64,000 nt of DNA from Bradyrhizobium canariense (GCF_019402665.1 NZ_VSST01000084.1:62367-126366); one strand, 5' to 3'; positions 46,379 through 55,355 are shown, counted from the stretch's first letter. The notes: a model not told the origin generated them from the sequence alone. Numbers and translations are program-made.

Positions 46379-46424
46379 TTGACCAGAACTCCTCGTACGA
46401 CTATTTGATCTTTACGATGTAAAG
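46379..46424 (+). promoter_or_regulatory. Carotenoid-oxygenase promoter with operator box 2
   Basis: -35 TTGACC (46379-46384), 17-base spacer, -10 TATTTG (46402-46407), then the dyad CTTTACGATGTAAAG (46410-46424) at the start of transcription. The same arrangement is at 48150-48194. Confidence 0.75.
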
Positions 46425-46441
46425 ATGAGGGAGGATACGCC

Positions 46442-47839
46442 GTGCAGCAGGACGCCGTTGCCGAACGCCGCCACAATCTCGGTCCGATTCCGTTCGAGGC
46501 CGACGCGCCCTTCCTGAAAATCATCGGTGAATTGCCGCGCGAGCTGAACGGCACGCTCTATCGCAACGGCCCCAATCCGCAGTTCGAGTCGCCCGTCGCG
46601 CACTGGTTCGTCGGCGACGGCATGCTGCACGCCTTTCATCTCGAGAACGGGCGCGCCAGCCATCGCAACCGCTGGATCCGCACGTCGAAATGGCTGGCCG
46701 AGCACGATGCCGGCCGCGCGTTGTTCGGCGGCTTTGGCCGCAAGCTGCCGGATACCCCGGCGAACCTGACCGACGGCGGCGTTGCGAATACCAACATCAT
46801 CTTCCATGCCGGCAAGCTGCTTGCGTTGGAGGAGTTGCATCTGCCGACCGAGATCGAGCCCGGTACGCTGGCGACGCGCGGCTATCACAATTATCAAGGC
46901 CGCATCGCCGGCACCTTCACCGCGCACCCGAAGATCGATCCCGTCACCGGCGAGCTGGTGTTCTTCGGCTACAATGCGGCGGGACCGCTGACGCCTGCCC
47001 TCTCCTACGGATCGATCGATGCGTCCGGCAAGGCGACGCGCTTCGAACGTTTCGAGGCGCCCTATGCCAGCATGGTGCACGACTTCATCGTCACGGAAAA
47101 CCACCTGCTGTTTCCGATCCTGCCCCTCACCGGCAGCATGGAGCGCGCGATGAGCGGGCGGCCGCCCTATGCCTGGGAGCCGGACAAGGGCGCCTATGTC
47201 GGCGTGATCAAGCGCAAGGGCAGCGCGAAGGACATCGTCTGGTTTCGCGCTGAGGCCTGTTACGTCTTCCACGTCATGAATGCATGGGAGGAAGGTGACC
47301 GCATCATCGCCGACGTCATGCAGTTCGAGGAAGCACCACTGTTCACGCATCCCGACGGCACGCCCACCAATCCCGAGAAATCCTTCGCCCGCCATTGCCG
47401 CTGGACGTTTGATCTTGCCGGGAATACCGACCGCTTCCAGCAGACCTATCTCGACGATCTCACCGGCGAATTCCCGCGCATCGACGACCGCCGCGCCGGA
47501 TTGAAGAGCGGTCACGGCTGGTACGCCTGCGCCAATCCGACGCTGCCGATGTTCGGCGCGTTGTCCGGCGTCGTCCATGTCGATGGCAAGGGCAAGCGCC
47601 TCGGCCATTATCTGCTGCCGGCCGGCGACACCATTTCTGAACCGGTCTTCGTCCAGCGGTCGAAAGATGCGGCAGAAGGCGATGGCTGGCTGCTGGCGGT
47701 GGTCTGGCGCGCGCGGGAGAACCGGAGCGACCTCGCCGTGTTCAACGCTGGAGATATCGAGGCCGGTCCCGTGGCGCTGGTGCAGCTCGGACATCGCGTG
47801 CCCGACGGTTTTCACGGCAATTGGGTCGGCGCGCAGTAG
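46442..47839 (+). CDS. Carotenoid oxygenase family protein
   Basis: 465 residues. Non-haem iron dioxygenase that cleaves carotenoids, apocarotenoids or lignin-derived stilbenes. The four Fe-binding His lie in FTAHPKID, SMVHDFI, YVFHVMNAWEE and PDGFHGNW. GTG start at 46442 with GGGAGG upstream. Controlled by the divergent TetR gene through boxes 1 and 2. Substrate unknown. Confidence 0.93.
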   Translation: MQQDAVAERRHNLGPIPFEADAPFLKIIGELPRELNGTLYRNGPNPQFESPVAHWFVGDGMLHAFHLENGRASHRNRWIRTSKWLAEHDAGRALFGGFGRKLPDTPANLTDGGVANTNIIFHAGKLLALEELHLPTEIEPGTLATRGYHNYQGRIAGTFTAHPKIDPVTGELVFFGYNAAGPLTPALSYGSIDASGKATRFERFEAPYASMVHDFIVTENHLLFPILPLTGSMERAMSGRPPYAWEPDKGAYVGVIKRKGSAKDIVWFRAEACYVFHVMNAWEEGDRIIADVMQFEEAPLFTHPDGTPTNPEKSFARHCRWTFDLAGNTDRFQQTYLDDLTGEFPRIDDRRAGLKSGHGWYACANPTLPMFGALSGVVHVDGKGKRLGHYLLPAGDTISEPVFVQRSKDAAEGDGWLLAVVWRARENRSDLAVFNAGDIEAGPVALVQLGHRVPDGFHGNWVGAQ

Positions 47840-47879
47840 CTGCTCCTCGTCATCACGGATGCCACCAAAGAGGTCTCTG

Positions 47880-48140
47880 ATGCACATGCCATCGAGCACT
47901 GCGGACTATCTCGTCCTGGTCCTGATCTGCGCCGCCCTCACACTTCAGATGATCCAGCCGCGGCGGAGCGGCCAAACCGTCTTCAACGGCGGTATCTTGC
48001 TCGCCCTCGTCCTCTCGGTCGCCTGTGCGTTACCTGCGCTGTCCTACCTGCCCTGGGCCGGATTCATCGACGAAATGGCCGACCAAGCCGTTGCAGCAAT
48101 TCAATTTTTGGAAGTCGCTTACGTCATTTTGACACTGTAA
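47880..48140 (+). CDS. Small two-span membrane protein
   Basis: 86 residues, MHMPSSTADYLVLVLICAALTLQ. Two membrane segments (about 9-23 and 35-57) and a C-terminal helix. GAGG lies seven bases before the ATG. It starts 41 bases after the oxygenase, so probably shares its mRNA. Its stop codon lies inside the third operator box. No known function. Confidence 0.55.
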   Translation: MHMPSSTADYLVLVLICAALTLQMIQPRRSGQTVFNGGILLALVLSVACALPALSYLPWAGFIDEMADQAVAAIQFLEVAYVILTL

Positions 48141-48142
48141 AG
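48128..48142. promoter_or_regulatory. TetR operator box 3 (degenerate)
   Basis: TTTGACACTGTAAAG has the right GTAAAG half and a weaker left half. It is followed by ATTTTGCTTGACC, closely matching the sequence after box 1. Confidence 0.5.
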
Positions 48143-48149
48143 ATTTTGC

Positions 48150-48194
48150 TTGACCCTGCTCCGCCCGTGACTTATTGATCTTTACATCGTAAAG
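48150..48194 (+). promoter_or_regulatory. Second TetR-controlled promoter with operator box 4
   Basis: -35 TTGACC (48150-48155), 17-base spacer, -10 TATTGA (48173-48178), and the perfect half-sites CTTTACATCGTAAAG (48180-48194). Same layout as the oxygenase promoter. Confidence 0.75.
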
Positions 48195-48217
48195 ATAAGG
48201 CCTGACCGAGGCGGACC

Positions 48218-48793
48218 ATGGCGATTTTCCTGATCCTCGCGCCCTACGGCGCCTTCACCTTCCTGATGCTGATGACATCGGCCACGATCAGCGTATTCGT
48301 GGCCTCGGCAATCTGTCTCGCCACCGTCGCGATCGATGTCGTGCGCGGTCGATCGGTGAAGATCCTGGCGATGAGCTCGGCGCTGCTATTCGCCGCAATC
48401 GGCATCCACCTCGCGCTGTTCGATCCGGCGCTCGGCACACTCGGTGTCAAGCTGTCGGTCGACATCGGCATCTTCGTCATCTCGCTCGGCTCGATGCTGG
48501 TCCGCCGTCCATTCACGCTGCAATACGCGCTGGAGGCCGTGCCGGCCGAGACCGCGGCAATGCCCGGCTTTCTCTACGCCAATTACATCATCACCGGCGC
48601 ATGGACCGCGGCTGCGCTGCTGATGGCGGCCGCCAATCTCGTGCTGCTCTATGTCCCCGGCCTGCCGCTCTGGTCGAGCCTTGCGGTCGCCTTCGCCGCC
48701 CGCAACAGCGCGATGTACTTCACAAAATGGTATCCCGAATATCGGCAGATCAAGTACGGTCCGCCGGCCAGCGCATTGCCCCACACTCGCTGA
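48218..48793 (+). CDS. Multi-span membrane protein
   Basis: 191 residues with about six membrane segments, of the YciB/septation-like or DUF-type small integral proteins, not assigned to a family. The C-terminal end (YFTKWYPEYRQIKYG) is soluble. The ATG at 48218 lies 24 bases after operator box 4. Same operon as the next gene, 12 bases apart. Confidence 0.75.
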   Translation: MAIFLILAPYGAFTFLMLMTSATISVFVASAICLATVAIDVVRGRSVKILAMSSALLFAAIGIHLALFDPALGTLGVKLSVDIGIFVISLGSMLVRRPFTLQYALEAVPAETAAMPGFLYANYIITGAWTAAALLMAAANLVLLYVPGLPLWSSLAVAFAARNSAMYFTKWYPEYRQIKYGPPASALPHTR

Positions 48794-48805
48794 ACAGGAT
48801 CGACG

Positions 48806-49360
48806 ATGAAGGACGTATTCGCCCGCCTCGCCTCCGACCTCTTCTCCGCCATCGTCTTCCTGGTCATCTACCTCGTGACCGACAACGTCGTCCTGGCAAC
48901 GTCGGTGGCGATTGCCGGAGCGATCGCGCAGGTGATCTACGCGCGCGTCAAGGGGCAGCAGGTCAATTACATGACCTATGCGAGCGTCGCGCTCGTCGTC
49001 GTGCTCGGCACGATCACGCTGCTGACCAACGATCCCCGCTTCATGCTCGCAAAGCCCTCGATCGCGCATTTCGCGATCGGCGCCATCATGCTCAAGCGCG
49101 GCTGGATGCTGCGCTACATGCCCGCGATCGTCGTAGAGACCGTTCCGGAATATGTGACGGCTGCAGGTTATGCCTGGGCTGCGCTGATGTTCGTGATCGG
49201 CGCCGGCATGATCGCCGTCGCCTCCACAGGCGATCTGAAGCTGTGGGCGTTCTACATCACGGTCGTCGCGGGCGGCGCCAAGATCCTCGCTTTCGCCGTG
49301 CAATATGTCGTGCTCCGTCTCATCGTCACCAGCCGACGGCGCGCCGCCGCCCGCGCCTAA
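48806..49360 (+). CDS. YciB/IspZ-like septation-family membrane protein
   Basis: 184 residues, five or six membrane segments. The stretch NDPRFMLAKPSIAHFAIGAIMLKRGWMLRYMP matches the YciB/IspZ (intracellular septation protein A) family, which in E. coli links envelope synthesis and cell division. It is controlled by the same TetR-type operator as the carotenoid oxygenase; the link between the two is unexplained. Confidence 0.8.
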   Translation: MKDVFARLASDLFSAIVFLVIYLVTDNVVLATSVAIAGAIAQVIYARVKGQQVNYMTYASVALVVVLGTITLLTNDPRFMLAKPSIAHFAIGAIMLKRGWMLRYMPAIVVETVPEYVTAAGYAWAALMFVIGAGMIAVASTGDLKLWAFYITVVAGGAKILAFAVQYVVLRLIVTSRRRAAARA

Positions 49361-49464
49361 ATGCCTCCGACGGAGCGTTAGGCGCGAGCGGCGAGTTGCG
49401 CTATACGCTCGGCCGGGACTGGCCCGCGGATCGTCGCGGTCCGCCGGGATCTTGGGAGACGCGA

Positions 49465-49761
49465 ATGGCCGTCGACGGCAACTGGACTCTGACCCTGACA
49501 ACCCCCATGGGCGAGCGCAAGGCGACGCTGCGCCTGACGGCTGCCGGCGGCACGCTCACAGGGACGCAGGGTGCGGAAGGCGATACAGCCGAGATATTCG
49601 ACGGCACCGTCAGCGGCGATGCCGTCAACTGGAAGGTCTCGATCACCAATCCGATGCCGTTGACGCTCGAATTCATCGGAACCGTCTCGGGCGACAGCAT
49701 GAGCGGTGAGATGGGCATCGGCCCGATGGGCAGCTTCCCGTTCACCGGCACGCGCGCCTAA
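49465..49761 (+). CDS. Conserved hypothetical beta-rich protein
   Basis: 98 residues, MAVDGNWTLTLTTPMGERKATLRL. A run of beta strands with Gly turns (GTLTGTQGAEGDTAEIFDGTVSGDAVNWKV, GSFPFTGTRA), no signal peptide. It resembles short proteins found beside oxidoreductases in actino- and proteobacteria; no known function. GGGAGACGCG precedes the ATG. Confidence 0.72.
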   Translation: MAVDGNWTLTLTTPMGERKATLRLTAAGGTLTGTQGAEGDTAEIFDGTVSGDAVNWKVSITNPMPLTLEFIGTVSGDSMSGEMGIGPMGSFPFTGTRA

Positions 49762-49775
49762 GCCGCGCGTCAACC

Positions 49776-50696
49776 GTGCGCGCGCTCGGTCTCATCGCGG
49801 CGACGATCCTGTGTGTCGCGGCACAAGCGGCGCGCGCGGACGACGCCGAACCGGCGTGGCAGGCAAGCGCGCTCGCCATGCTACCGGCAGGCTATGTCGC
49901 CGGCACGGCCTATCGAACCGAAGGTTCGACGGGCTACCTCGCCGTCTATCCGATCTCGTCGAACGATCCGAAGTCGCCTGCAAGCGTTTTCGGCGCGCGC
50001 CAGGCTCTTGTGGTCGCGCTGACGTCGGATGCGACGCGCGCAGTCTCGGCCGCATTGAAGCCGCGTAGCGGGCCGGATCCTGACAACGACGACACCGAAT
50101 TCGCAAAGCTGCATGCCGATCTCGCCGCCAAGCGCTCGACGCTTCCCGACGGTACCGAGCCCTGCGATTTCGGCGCATGGTCCGTCGACAAGGATCCTGA
50201 TGGCCTCAACGTGCGTGCCGAACCATCGACCAAAGCGCGTGTGCTCGGCACGCTTCCGCCGCCCTACCTGCTCAAGCTCGGCGGCAGCGAGAACACGCCG
50301 GATGGCGGCTGGCTCACCGAATTCCGCATCATCGGCTTCAAGAACGGCTGGTTTTTGATCGAAGGCGCCAAGCCGCCCGGCAGGGACTACGAGGACGACA
50401 AGAAATATCCGCGCAGCGCGCCTAAGCCCTACGCCGGACGCGGCTGGGTCGCCTCCAACAAGGTCGGCGCGTCCTACGCAAATGGCGCGACACGCATGGG
50501 CGGCCTGTTCCAGGCGCCCTTCGTCGACGCGAAATGGATGCCGGCCCAGCGCGAGCTCGGCGGCCCGATCGACACCGATGGCGGGCCGAAGCACATCTTT
50601 GCTTGCAGCGGCCTCTGGGGCCTCGTCGCAAGCGAGGACGGCGTCTGCGGCTGGTGGCGCGGGCTGTGCTCCAATCAGGTCACGAATTGCAGTTAG
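49776..50696 (+). CDS. Exported protein with SH3-like domain
   Basis: 306 residues. Signal peptide about 1-21 (AARAD). Region about 130-220 (NVRAEPSTKARVLGTLPPP, FKNGWFLIEG, GRGWVASNKVG) is a bacterial SH3-like domain, which often binds peptidoglycan. The remainder is unassigned and the C-terminus is Cys-rich (CGWWRGLCSNQVTNCS). GTG start 14 bases after the previous gene. Confidence 0.75.
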   Translation: MRALGLIAATILCVAAQAARADDAEPAWQASALAMLPAGYVAGTAYRTEGSTGYLAVYPISSNDPKSPASVFGARQALVVALTSDATRAVSAALKPRSGPDPDNDDTEFAKLHADLAAKRSTLPDGTEPCDFGAWSVDKDPDGLNVRAEPSTKARVLGTLPPPYLLKLGGSENTPDGGWLTEFRIIGFKNGWFLIEGAKPPGRDYEDDKKYPRSAPKPYAGRGWVASNKVGASYANGATRMGGLFQAPFVDAKWMPAQRELGGPIDTDGGPKHIFACSGLWGLVASEDGVCGWWRGLCSNQVTNCS

Positions 50697-50704
50697 CCTG
50701 CGGC

Positions 50705-50825
50705 CCATCCTTCGAGACGCCCGCCTCCGGCGGGCCCTCAGGATGAGGTCATGTTTCGCGGCGAGATATCAGACCCTCATGGTGAGGAGCCCGCCAAAGC
50801 GGGCGTCTCGAACCATGCAGGCCGA
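50705..50825. repeat. 120-bp inverted-terminal repeat, copy 2
   Basis: Same sequence as 40291-40410 with few changes (for example CTCCGG for CTGGGG in the first loop) and in the same direction. It lies between two convergent genes. Confidence 0.93.
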
Positions 50826-50857
50826 GCTCTTCCGGCACTCCGGAGCGAGGCGAAGAG

Positions 50858-52513
50858 CTAGCCCAGATTCAGCTCCTTGAAGAAGTCGTTGCCCTTATCG
50901 TCGATGATGATGAACGCCGGGAAGTCGACGACCTCGATGCGCCAGATCGCTTCCATGCCGAGTTCGGGATATTCGAGCACCTCCACTTTCTTGATGCAGT
51001 GCTCGGCAAGATTCGCCGCGGCACCGCCGATCGAGCCGAGATAGAAGCCGCCATATTTCTTGCAGGCCTCGCGCACGGCCGGCGCCCGGTTGCCCTTGGC
51101 GACCATCACCATCGAGCCGCCGGCGGCCTGGAACTGATCGACGAAGGAATCCATGCGGCCAGCGGTGGTGGGGCCGAACGCACCGGAGGCGTAGCCCTCG
51201 GGCGTCTTGGCGGGGCCGGCGTAATAGACGGGATGGTTCTTGAAATAGTCCGGCAGCGGCTCGCCCTTGTCGAGCCGCTCGCGCAGCTTGGCATGCGCGG
51301 AATCGCGCGCGACGATCATGGTGCCGGTCATCGAGACCCGCGTCTTGGTCGGGTACTTCGAGAAGGTGGCCAGGATATCCTTCATCGGCTGGTTGAGATC
51401 GATCTTGACGACCTCGCCGCCCAGCGACTGCTCGACCTCAGGCAGATACTGCGCCGGGTTGTGCTCGAGCTCTTCGAGATAGACGCCGTCCTTGGTGATC
51501 TTGCCGAGCACCTGGCGATCGGCCGAGCAGGACACGCCGAGCCCGATGGGGAGCGAGGCGCCATGACGCGGCATGCGGATCACGCGGACGTCGTGGCAGA
51601 AGTATTTTCCGCCGAACTGCGCGCCGACGCCGAGCGACTGCGTCATCTTCAGAATTTCCTGCTCCATCTCGAGATCGCGAAACGCGTTGCCGTCGGGCGA
51701 GCCGTGGGTCGGCAGTGCATCGAGATAGCGAGCCGACGCCAGCTTCACCGTCTTCATGCAGAGCTCGGCCGAGGTGCCGCCGATCACGATGGCGAGGTGA
51801 TAGGGCGGGCACGCCGCGGTGCCCAGCGTCAAGACCTTCTCCTTCAGGAAGGCGAGCAGCCGGTCCTTGGTCAACACCGAGGGCGTGGCCTGGAACAGGA
51901 AGCTCTTGTTGGCGGAGCCGCCGCCCTTGGCCATGAACATGAACTTGTAGGCGTCATCACCTTCGGCGTAGATCTCGCACTGCGCCGGCATGTTGTTGGC
52001 GGTGTTCTTCTCCTCGTACATCGAGAGCGGCGCGACCTGCGAGTAGCGCAGATTGCGGCGCAGGTAAGCATCGCGCGCGCCTTCCGACAGCGCCGCCTCG
52101 TCGTCACCATCGGTGATGACGTTGCAGCCCTTCTTGCCCATGATGATCGCGGTGCCGGTGTCCTGGCACATCGGCAGCACGCCGCCGGCGGCAATGTTGG
52201 CGTTCTTGAGGAAGTCCAGCGCGACGAACTTGTCGTTCGGGCTCGCCTCGCCATCCTCCAGGATCGCGCGGAGCTGCTTCAGATGCCCCGGCCGCAGATA
52301 GTGGTTGATGTCGCCAAAGGCCGCTTCCGACAGGGCCCGCAGCGCCTCCCGCGACACCACCAGCATGTCCTTCCCCAGGACCTTCTCGACCCGCACGCCC
52401 TCGGCCGTGATCTTCTTGTAGGGCGTCTCGTCCTTGCCGAGCGGAAACAGCGGCGTGTGCTTGTAGGGCGGAACGGGCTTTATGGGGTCGGGGAAGGCGG
52501 TGGGAGCGTTCAT
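50858..52513 (-). CDS. fumA: Class I fumarate hydratase
   Basis: 551 residues. 4Fe-4S enzyme that interconverts fumarate and malate. Cluster ligands are in LPMCQDTGTA, GTAACPPYHLAIVIGG and LGVSCSADRQ. The C-terminal beta domain (GPTTAGRMDSFVDQFQAAGGS) is intact. Start MNAPTAFPDPIKPVPPYK at 52513; the longer frame to 53383 is antisense to the next gene. Confidence 0.95.
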   Translation of the reverse strand: MNAPTAFPDPIKPVPPYKHTPLFPLGKDETPYKKITAEGVRVEKVLGKDMLVVSREALRALSEAAFGDINHYLRPGHLKQLRAILEDGEASPNDKFVALDFLKNANIAAGGVLPMCQDTGTAIIMGKKGCNVITDGDDEAALSEGARDAYLRRNLRYSQVAPLSMYEEKNTANNMPAQCEIYAEGDDAYKFMFMAKGGGSANKSFLFQATPSVLTKDRLLAFLKEKVLTLGTAACPPYHLAIVIGGTSAELCMKTVKLASARYLDALPTHGSPDGNAFRDLEMEQEILKMTQSLGVGAQFGGKYFCHDVRVIRMPRHGASLPIGLGVSCSADRQVLGKITKDGVYLEELEHNPAQYLPEVEQSLGGEVVKIDLNQPMKDILATFSKYPTKTRVSMTGTMIVARDSAHAKLRERLDKGEPLPDYFKNHPVYYAGPAKTPEGYASGAFGPTTAGRMDSFVDQFQAAGGSMVMVAKGNRAPAVREACKKYGGFYLGSIGGAAANLAEHCIKKVEVLEYPELGMEAIWRIEVVDFPAFIIIDDKGNDFFKELNLG

Positions 52514-52759
52514 GGGCTGGAATCTCGGGGTTTTGGAGCCCTCGTATGGGCCCCTTCCATAGAAGCGTTCTAAGCTTTTTTGCCGCAAAGGGAAGGCGCT
52601 CTGGTGCGGTCGGGGCATCCCGATTCGGCGACATGGCGACCTATTTTCGGCGGCAGTCGACGGACACGAGGCCCTCATCATGCCGGTGAAGACCCTGGGT
52701 GCACCCCTTGCGCTATGCGCGGGACGACGGTTGAATGCGCCTCTAAGGGGCTTTTCATC

Positions 52760-53233
52760 ATGACATTGAACTTGCACGTCCGCGGCGCGATCCTGGTCGC
52801 CGCCGCCATCACCGGCCTTGTGACCCTCGCCTCGCCCGCGCGCGCAGACCGCTGCGACGACAGCGCCAAGGAGCTGGCGAACCAGGTCGATCGCCTCAAG
52901 GTGAATTTCCGCGCAGCCAATGTCGTCTACTTGACTCATCCCGCGGCCAAGGAATTGTCCGTGGCTTGCCGTGGCGACAAATATTCGATCGAGCTCTATG
53001 CCAAGGGCGATCGCAAGCCCAAGCCGGAGTTCTTTGCGCTGGTGGGGTCGATGGCGGCGATCGTCTTCACCGTGACCAAGGACGATACGACGACGGGCGC
53101 GACACGCTGCCTGAAGCGGATGGGGCTCTTGCGCGGCGACAAGATCAGCATGCGTTACCGGCGTCTCAACATGGAATGCACCCGCACCAAGACGGATGCG
53201 TCCATCGCGATCACGCGCGGCAAGGACGAATAG
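52760..53233 (+). CDS. Exported hypothetical protein
   Basis: 157 residues. Signal peptide about 1-29 (SPARAD). The mature part has four cysteines (DRCDDSAK, VACRGDK, ATRCLKRMG, NMECTRTK), two of them likely paired. No known domain. AAGGGGC lies before the ATG at 52760. Divergent from fumA. Confidence 0.75.
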   Translation: MTLNLHVRGAILVAAAITGLVTLASPARADRCDDSAKELANQVDRLKVNFRAANVVYLTHPAAKELSVACRGDKYSIELYAKGDRKPKPEFFALVGSMAAIVFTVTKDDTTTGATRCLKRMGLLRGDKISMRYRRLNMECTRTKTDASIAITRGKDE

Positions 53234-53265
53234 GCGGGGCGACCCCTCGCTCTTTCCACGCACTC

Positions 53266-53352
53266 CGTCATTGCGAGCGCAGCGAAGCAATCCAGACTGT
53301 CTCTGCGGTGACAGACTGGATTGCTTCGTCGCAAGGGCTCCTCGCAATGACG
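53266..53352. repeat. 87-bp palindromic repeat, copy 1
   Basis: CGTCATTGCGAGCGCAGCGA... ends in GAGGAGC...GCAATGACG, its inverse complement. A near-identical copy is at 55264-55349. A very common bradyrhizobial repeat type. Confidence 0.93.
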
Positions 53353-53472
53353 AGGAGAGGTCCGAGAGCACATTCCACCGCACCGGATCCCTCGCATTTT
53401 AACGATTGGCTTGAAGGAAATTTCGCTCCTCGCGGCGCAGGGTCAATTGTTTCCATGTGTGAGGATTTGTGG

Positions 53473-53646
53473 ATGAGCGTTTCTACCGTTTCGCCGCCGC
53501 CGATCGCGATCGTGGTGCCGAGCTACGACACGACCAAGCAGCAGGACGATCAGATCAAGACCAAAGACAACGACCCGACCTATAAGCCGCCGCCGCCTGC
53601 GCCGCTGCCGCCGGGTCAGGGTACGCGGATCGATCAGCTCGCCTGA
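53473..53646 (+). CDS. Small Pro-rich hypothetical protein
   Basis: 57 residues, MSVSTVSPPPIAIVVPSYDTT. The middle is Lys/Asp-rich (KQQDDQIKTKDND) and the end is YKPPPPAPLPPGQGTRIDQLA. No signal peptide or domain. GAGG eight bases before 53473 favours this ATG over 53455. A terminator follows. Confidence 0.6.
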   Translation: MSVSTVSPPPIAIVVPSYDTTKQQDDQIKTKDNDPTYKPPPPAPLPPGQGTRIDQLA

Positions 53647-53668
53647 ACAGCCGCGTCGAAGATGAAAT

Positions 53669-53694
53669 GCCCGATCCGGTCGATCGGGCTTTTC
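53669..53694 (+). terminator. Rho-independent terminator
   Basis: Stem GCCCGATC (53669-53676) / GATCGGGC (53682-53689) followed by TTTTCG, 23 bases after the small Pro-rich gene. Confidence 0.75.
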
Positions 53695-53762
53695 GCGTGT
53701 CCGGCCGCAACTTCGCCGGATAGCGGGGCCAATATTGTGCGCGGCTACCCTGAGACCTGCGC

Positions 53763-54437
53763 ATGATCGCAAGACTCCTGTTGCAGAGCACGATCACCAC
53801 CGCCGCCATGGGCGCGCTGCTGTTCGCGTCCGCGGACACCCTGCATTGGCCTTCGGCCTGGGTGTTCCTCGCGACCTCCGCCCTGCTCGGCCCGCTTTGC
53901 GGCTGGTGGCTTTACCGGGTCGACCCCGCACTGCTCGCCGAACGTCTGCGGCCGGTCCTGCAAAAGGACCAGCCCGCCGCCGACAAGGTGTTCATGACAG
54001 TCTTCGTCGTCGCGATGCTGGTCTGGCTGGCGGCGATCGGGCTCGACCGGCGTACGCTGTCCTCCGACGTGCCGATGGCGCTGCAGATGCTCGGCTTCGC
54101 CCTGTTCCTGCTCTCGACGCTGTTCATCCTCTGGGTTTTCCGCGAGAACTCATTCGCGGCGCCCGTGGTGAAGCTGCAGGCCGAGCGCGCGCAGCACGTG
54201 ATCTCGACGGGGCCCTATGCCCATGTGCGCCATCCCATGTACAGCGGCATGATCCTGTTCTTCGCCGGCGTGCCGCTGCTTCTGGGCTCGTGGTGGGGAC
54301 TTCTGATGGTGCCGCTGTTCCTCCTCTTGTTTGCGGTCCGCATTCGCATCGAGGAGCGCACGCTGCGCGAGGGCCTGCCGGGCTATGCCGATTATGTGAC
54401 GCGCGTGCGCTATCGCCTGCTGCCTGGCCTGTGGTGA
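53763..54437 (+). CDS. ICMT-like methyltransferase
   Basis: 224 residues, about five membrane segments. The C-terminal motif TGPYAHVRHPMYSGMILFFAG matches the isoprenylcysteine carboxyl methyltransferase (PEMT/ICMT-like) family, which uses SAM at the membrane face. Substrate unknown. Convergent with the GST gene. Confidence 0.88.
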   Translation: MIARLLLQSTITTAAMGALLFASADTLHWPSAWVFLATSALLGPLCGWWLYRVDPALLAERLRPVLQKDQPAADKVFMTVFVVAMLVWLAAIGLDRRTLSSDVPMALQMLGFALFLLSTLFILWVFRENSFAAPVVKLQAERAQHVISTGPYAHVRHPMYSGMILFFAGVPLLLGSWWGLLMVPLFLLLFAVRIRIEERTLREGLPGYADYVTRVRYRLLPGLW

Positions 54438-54461
54438 GCGCGCGCATCACTCTGCTGTGCT

Positions 54462-55169
54462 TTAACCATCCAACTCGCGGTAGCGGCGGAAGATGCCCTG
54501 CTCGTTAAAGACAATGCGGCGCCCGCTATCGAGATAGGCCTTGATGTTCCGCCGCTCCGCGACGCGGTCGTGCAGATCGACCAGGCCCGGGATATCGGTC
54601 TCGAACGCCTTCATCCGCTTCGGAAACGCATAGCGCAGCCCCGCGACGATCTGGAACAGCGAGAGATCGACATAGGTCAGCCTGCGGCCCGTGACATAGG
54701 CACCGCCATTGTCCTCAAGGAGCTGCTCGAAATAGCCGAGATATTTCGGCACGCGCTCGCCCCAGAAGTCGGCGGTGCGCTTCTTTGCCGGCGGTTTCTG
54801 ATCTTCGTAGTAGAGCGAGGGCCCCAGCGGATGATGGGTGTCGTGAATCTCGACCACGAAATCGGTGATCGTGAGCTGGAGCTGATGGACCCAGAGTTGA
54901 CCGGCCTCCGACTTCGGGGCGAGGGCGTGGCGGGCGCCCAGATAGAGCAGGATGTTCGCGGTCTGGCCGATGACGAGCTTACCGGCTTTGAGGAACGGCG
55001 GCGCAAAAGGCGGCGTGCCCTTGTGCGCGTCCATCATCTTCATCATCGCAGCTGTGCCGCGTGGGCCACGCGCCACGTCGACATAACCCGCGCCCGCCTC
55101 CTCCAGCGCCAGCCGCACATATTCACCGCGGCCCTGGATCTCGGGCCAATAATAGAGCTCGTATTTCAT
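54462..55169 (-). CDS. Glutathione S-transferase family protein
   Basis: 235 residues. Thioredoxin-like N-terminal domain (YELYYWPEIQGRGEYVRLALEEAG, as in sigma-class GSTs) and an all-helical C-terminal domain. It conjugates or isomerises with glutathione. Start MKYELYYWPEIQ at 55169 with AAAGGGG-like upstream sequence weak; longer frame carries atypical residues. Confidence 0.88.
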   Translation of the reverse strand: MKYELYYWPEIQGRGEYVRLALEEAGAGYVDVARGPRGTAAMMKMMDAHKGTPPFAPPFLKAGKLVIGQTANILLYLGARHALAPKSEAGQLWVHQLQLTITDFVVEIHDTHHPLGPSLYYEDQKPPAKKRTADFWGERVPKYLGYFEQLLEDNGGAYVTGRRLTYVDLSLFQIVAGLRYAFPKRMKAFETDIPGLVDLHDRVAERRNIKAYLDSGRRIVFNEQGIFRRYRELDG

Positions 55170-55263
55170 GAAAGGGGTCCGTGAGCGTGGAAGCGACAGG
55201 ACCAATTTATCACGCGCGACAAGGTTCCGTAAGGATGAGGCTGAACGGCGGCACCACACGCTC

Positions 55264-55349
55264 CGTCATTGCGAGCGCAGCGAAGCAATCCAGACTGTCA
55301 CCCTGGAGCGACTCTGGATTGCTTCGTCGCTGCGCTCCTCGCAATGACG
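55264..55349. repeat. 86-bp palindromic repeat, copy 2
   Basis: Same element as 53266-53352, same direction. It ends just before the stop of the next leftward gene. Confidence 0.92.
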
Positions 55350-55355
55350 GCAGCC

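Noticed and set aside
46412..47899. 495-residue frame antisense to the carotenoid oxygenase
   Set aside because: No domain; the oxygenase has all four Fe ligands.
50999..52573. 524-residue frame antisense to fumA
   Set aside because: Shadow frame; fumA is intact on the minus strand.
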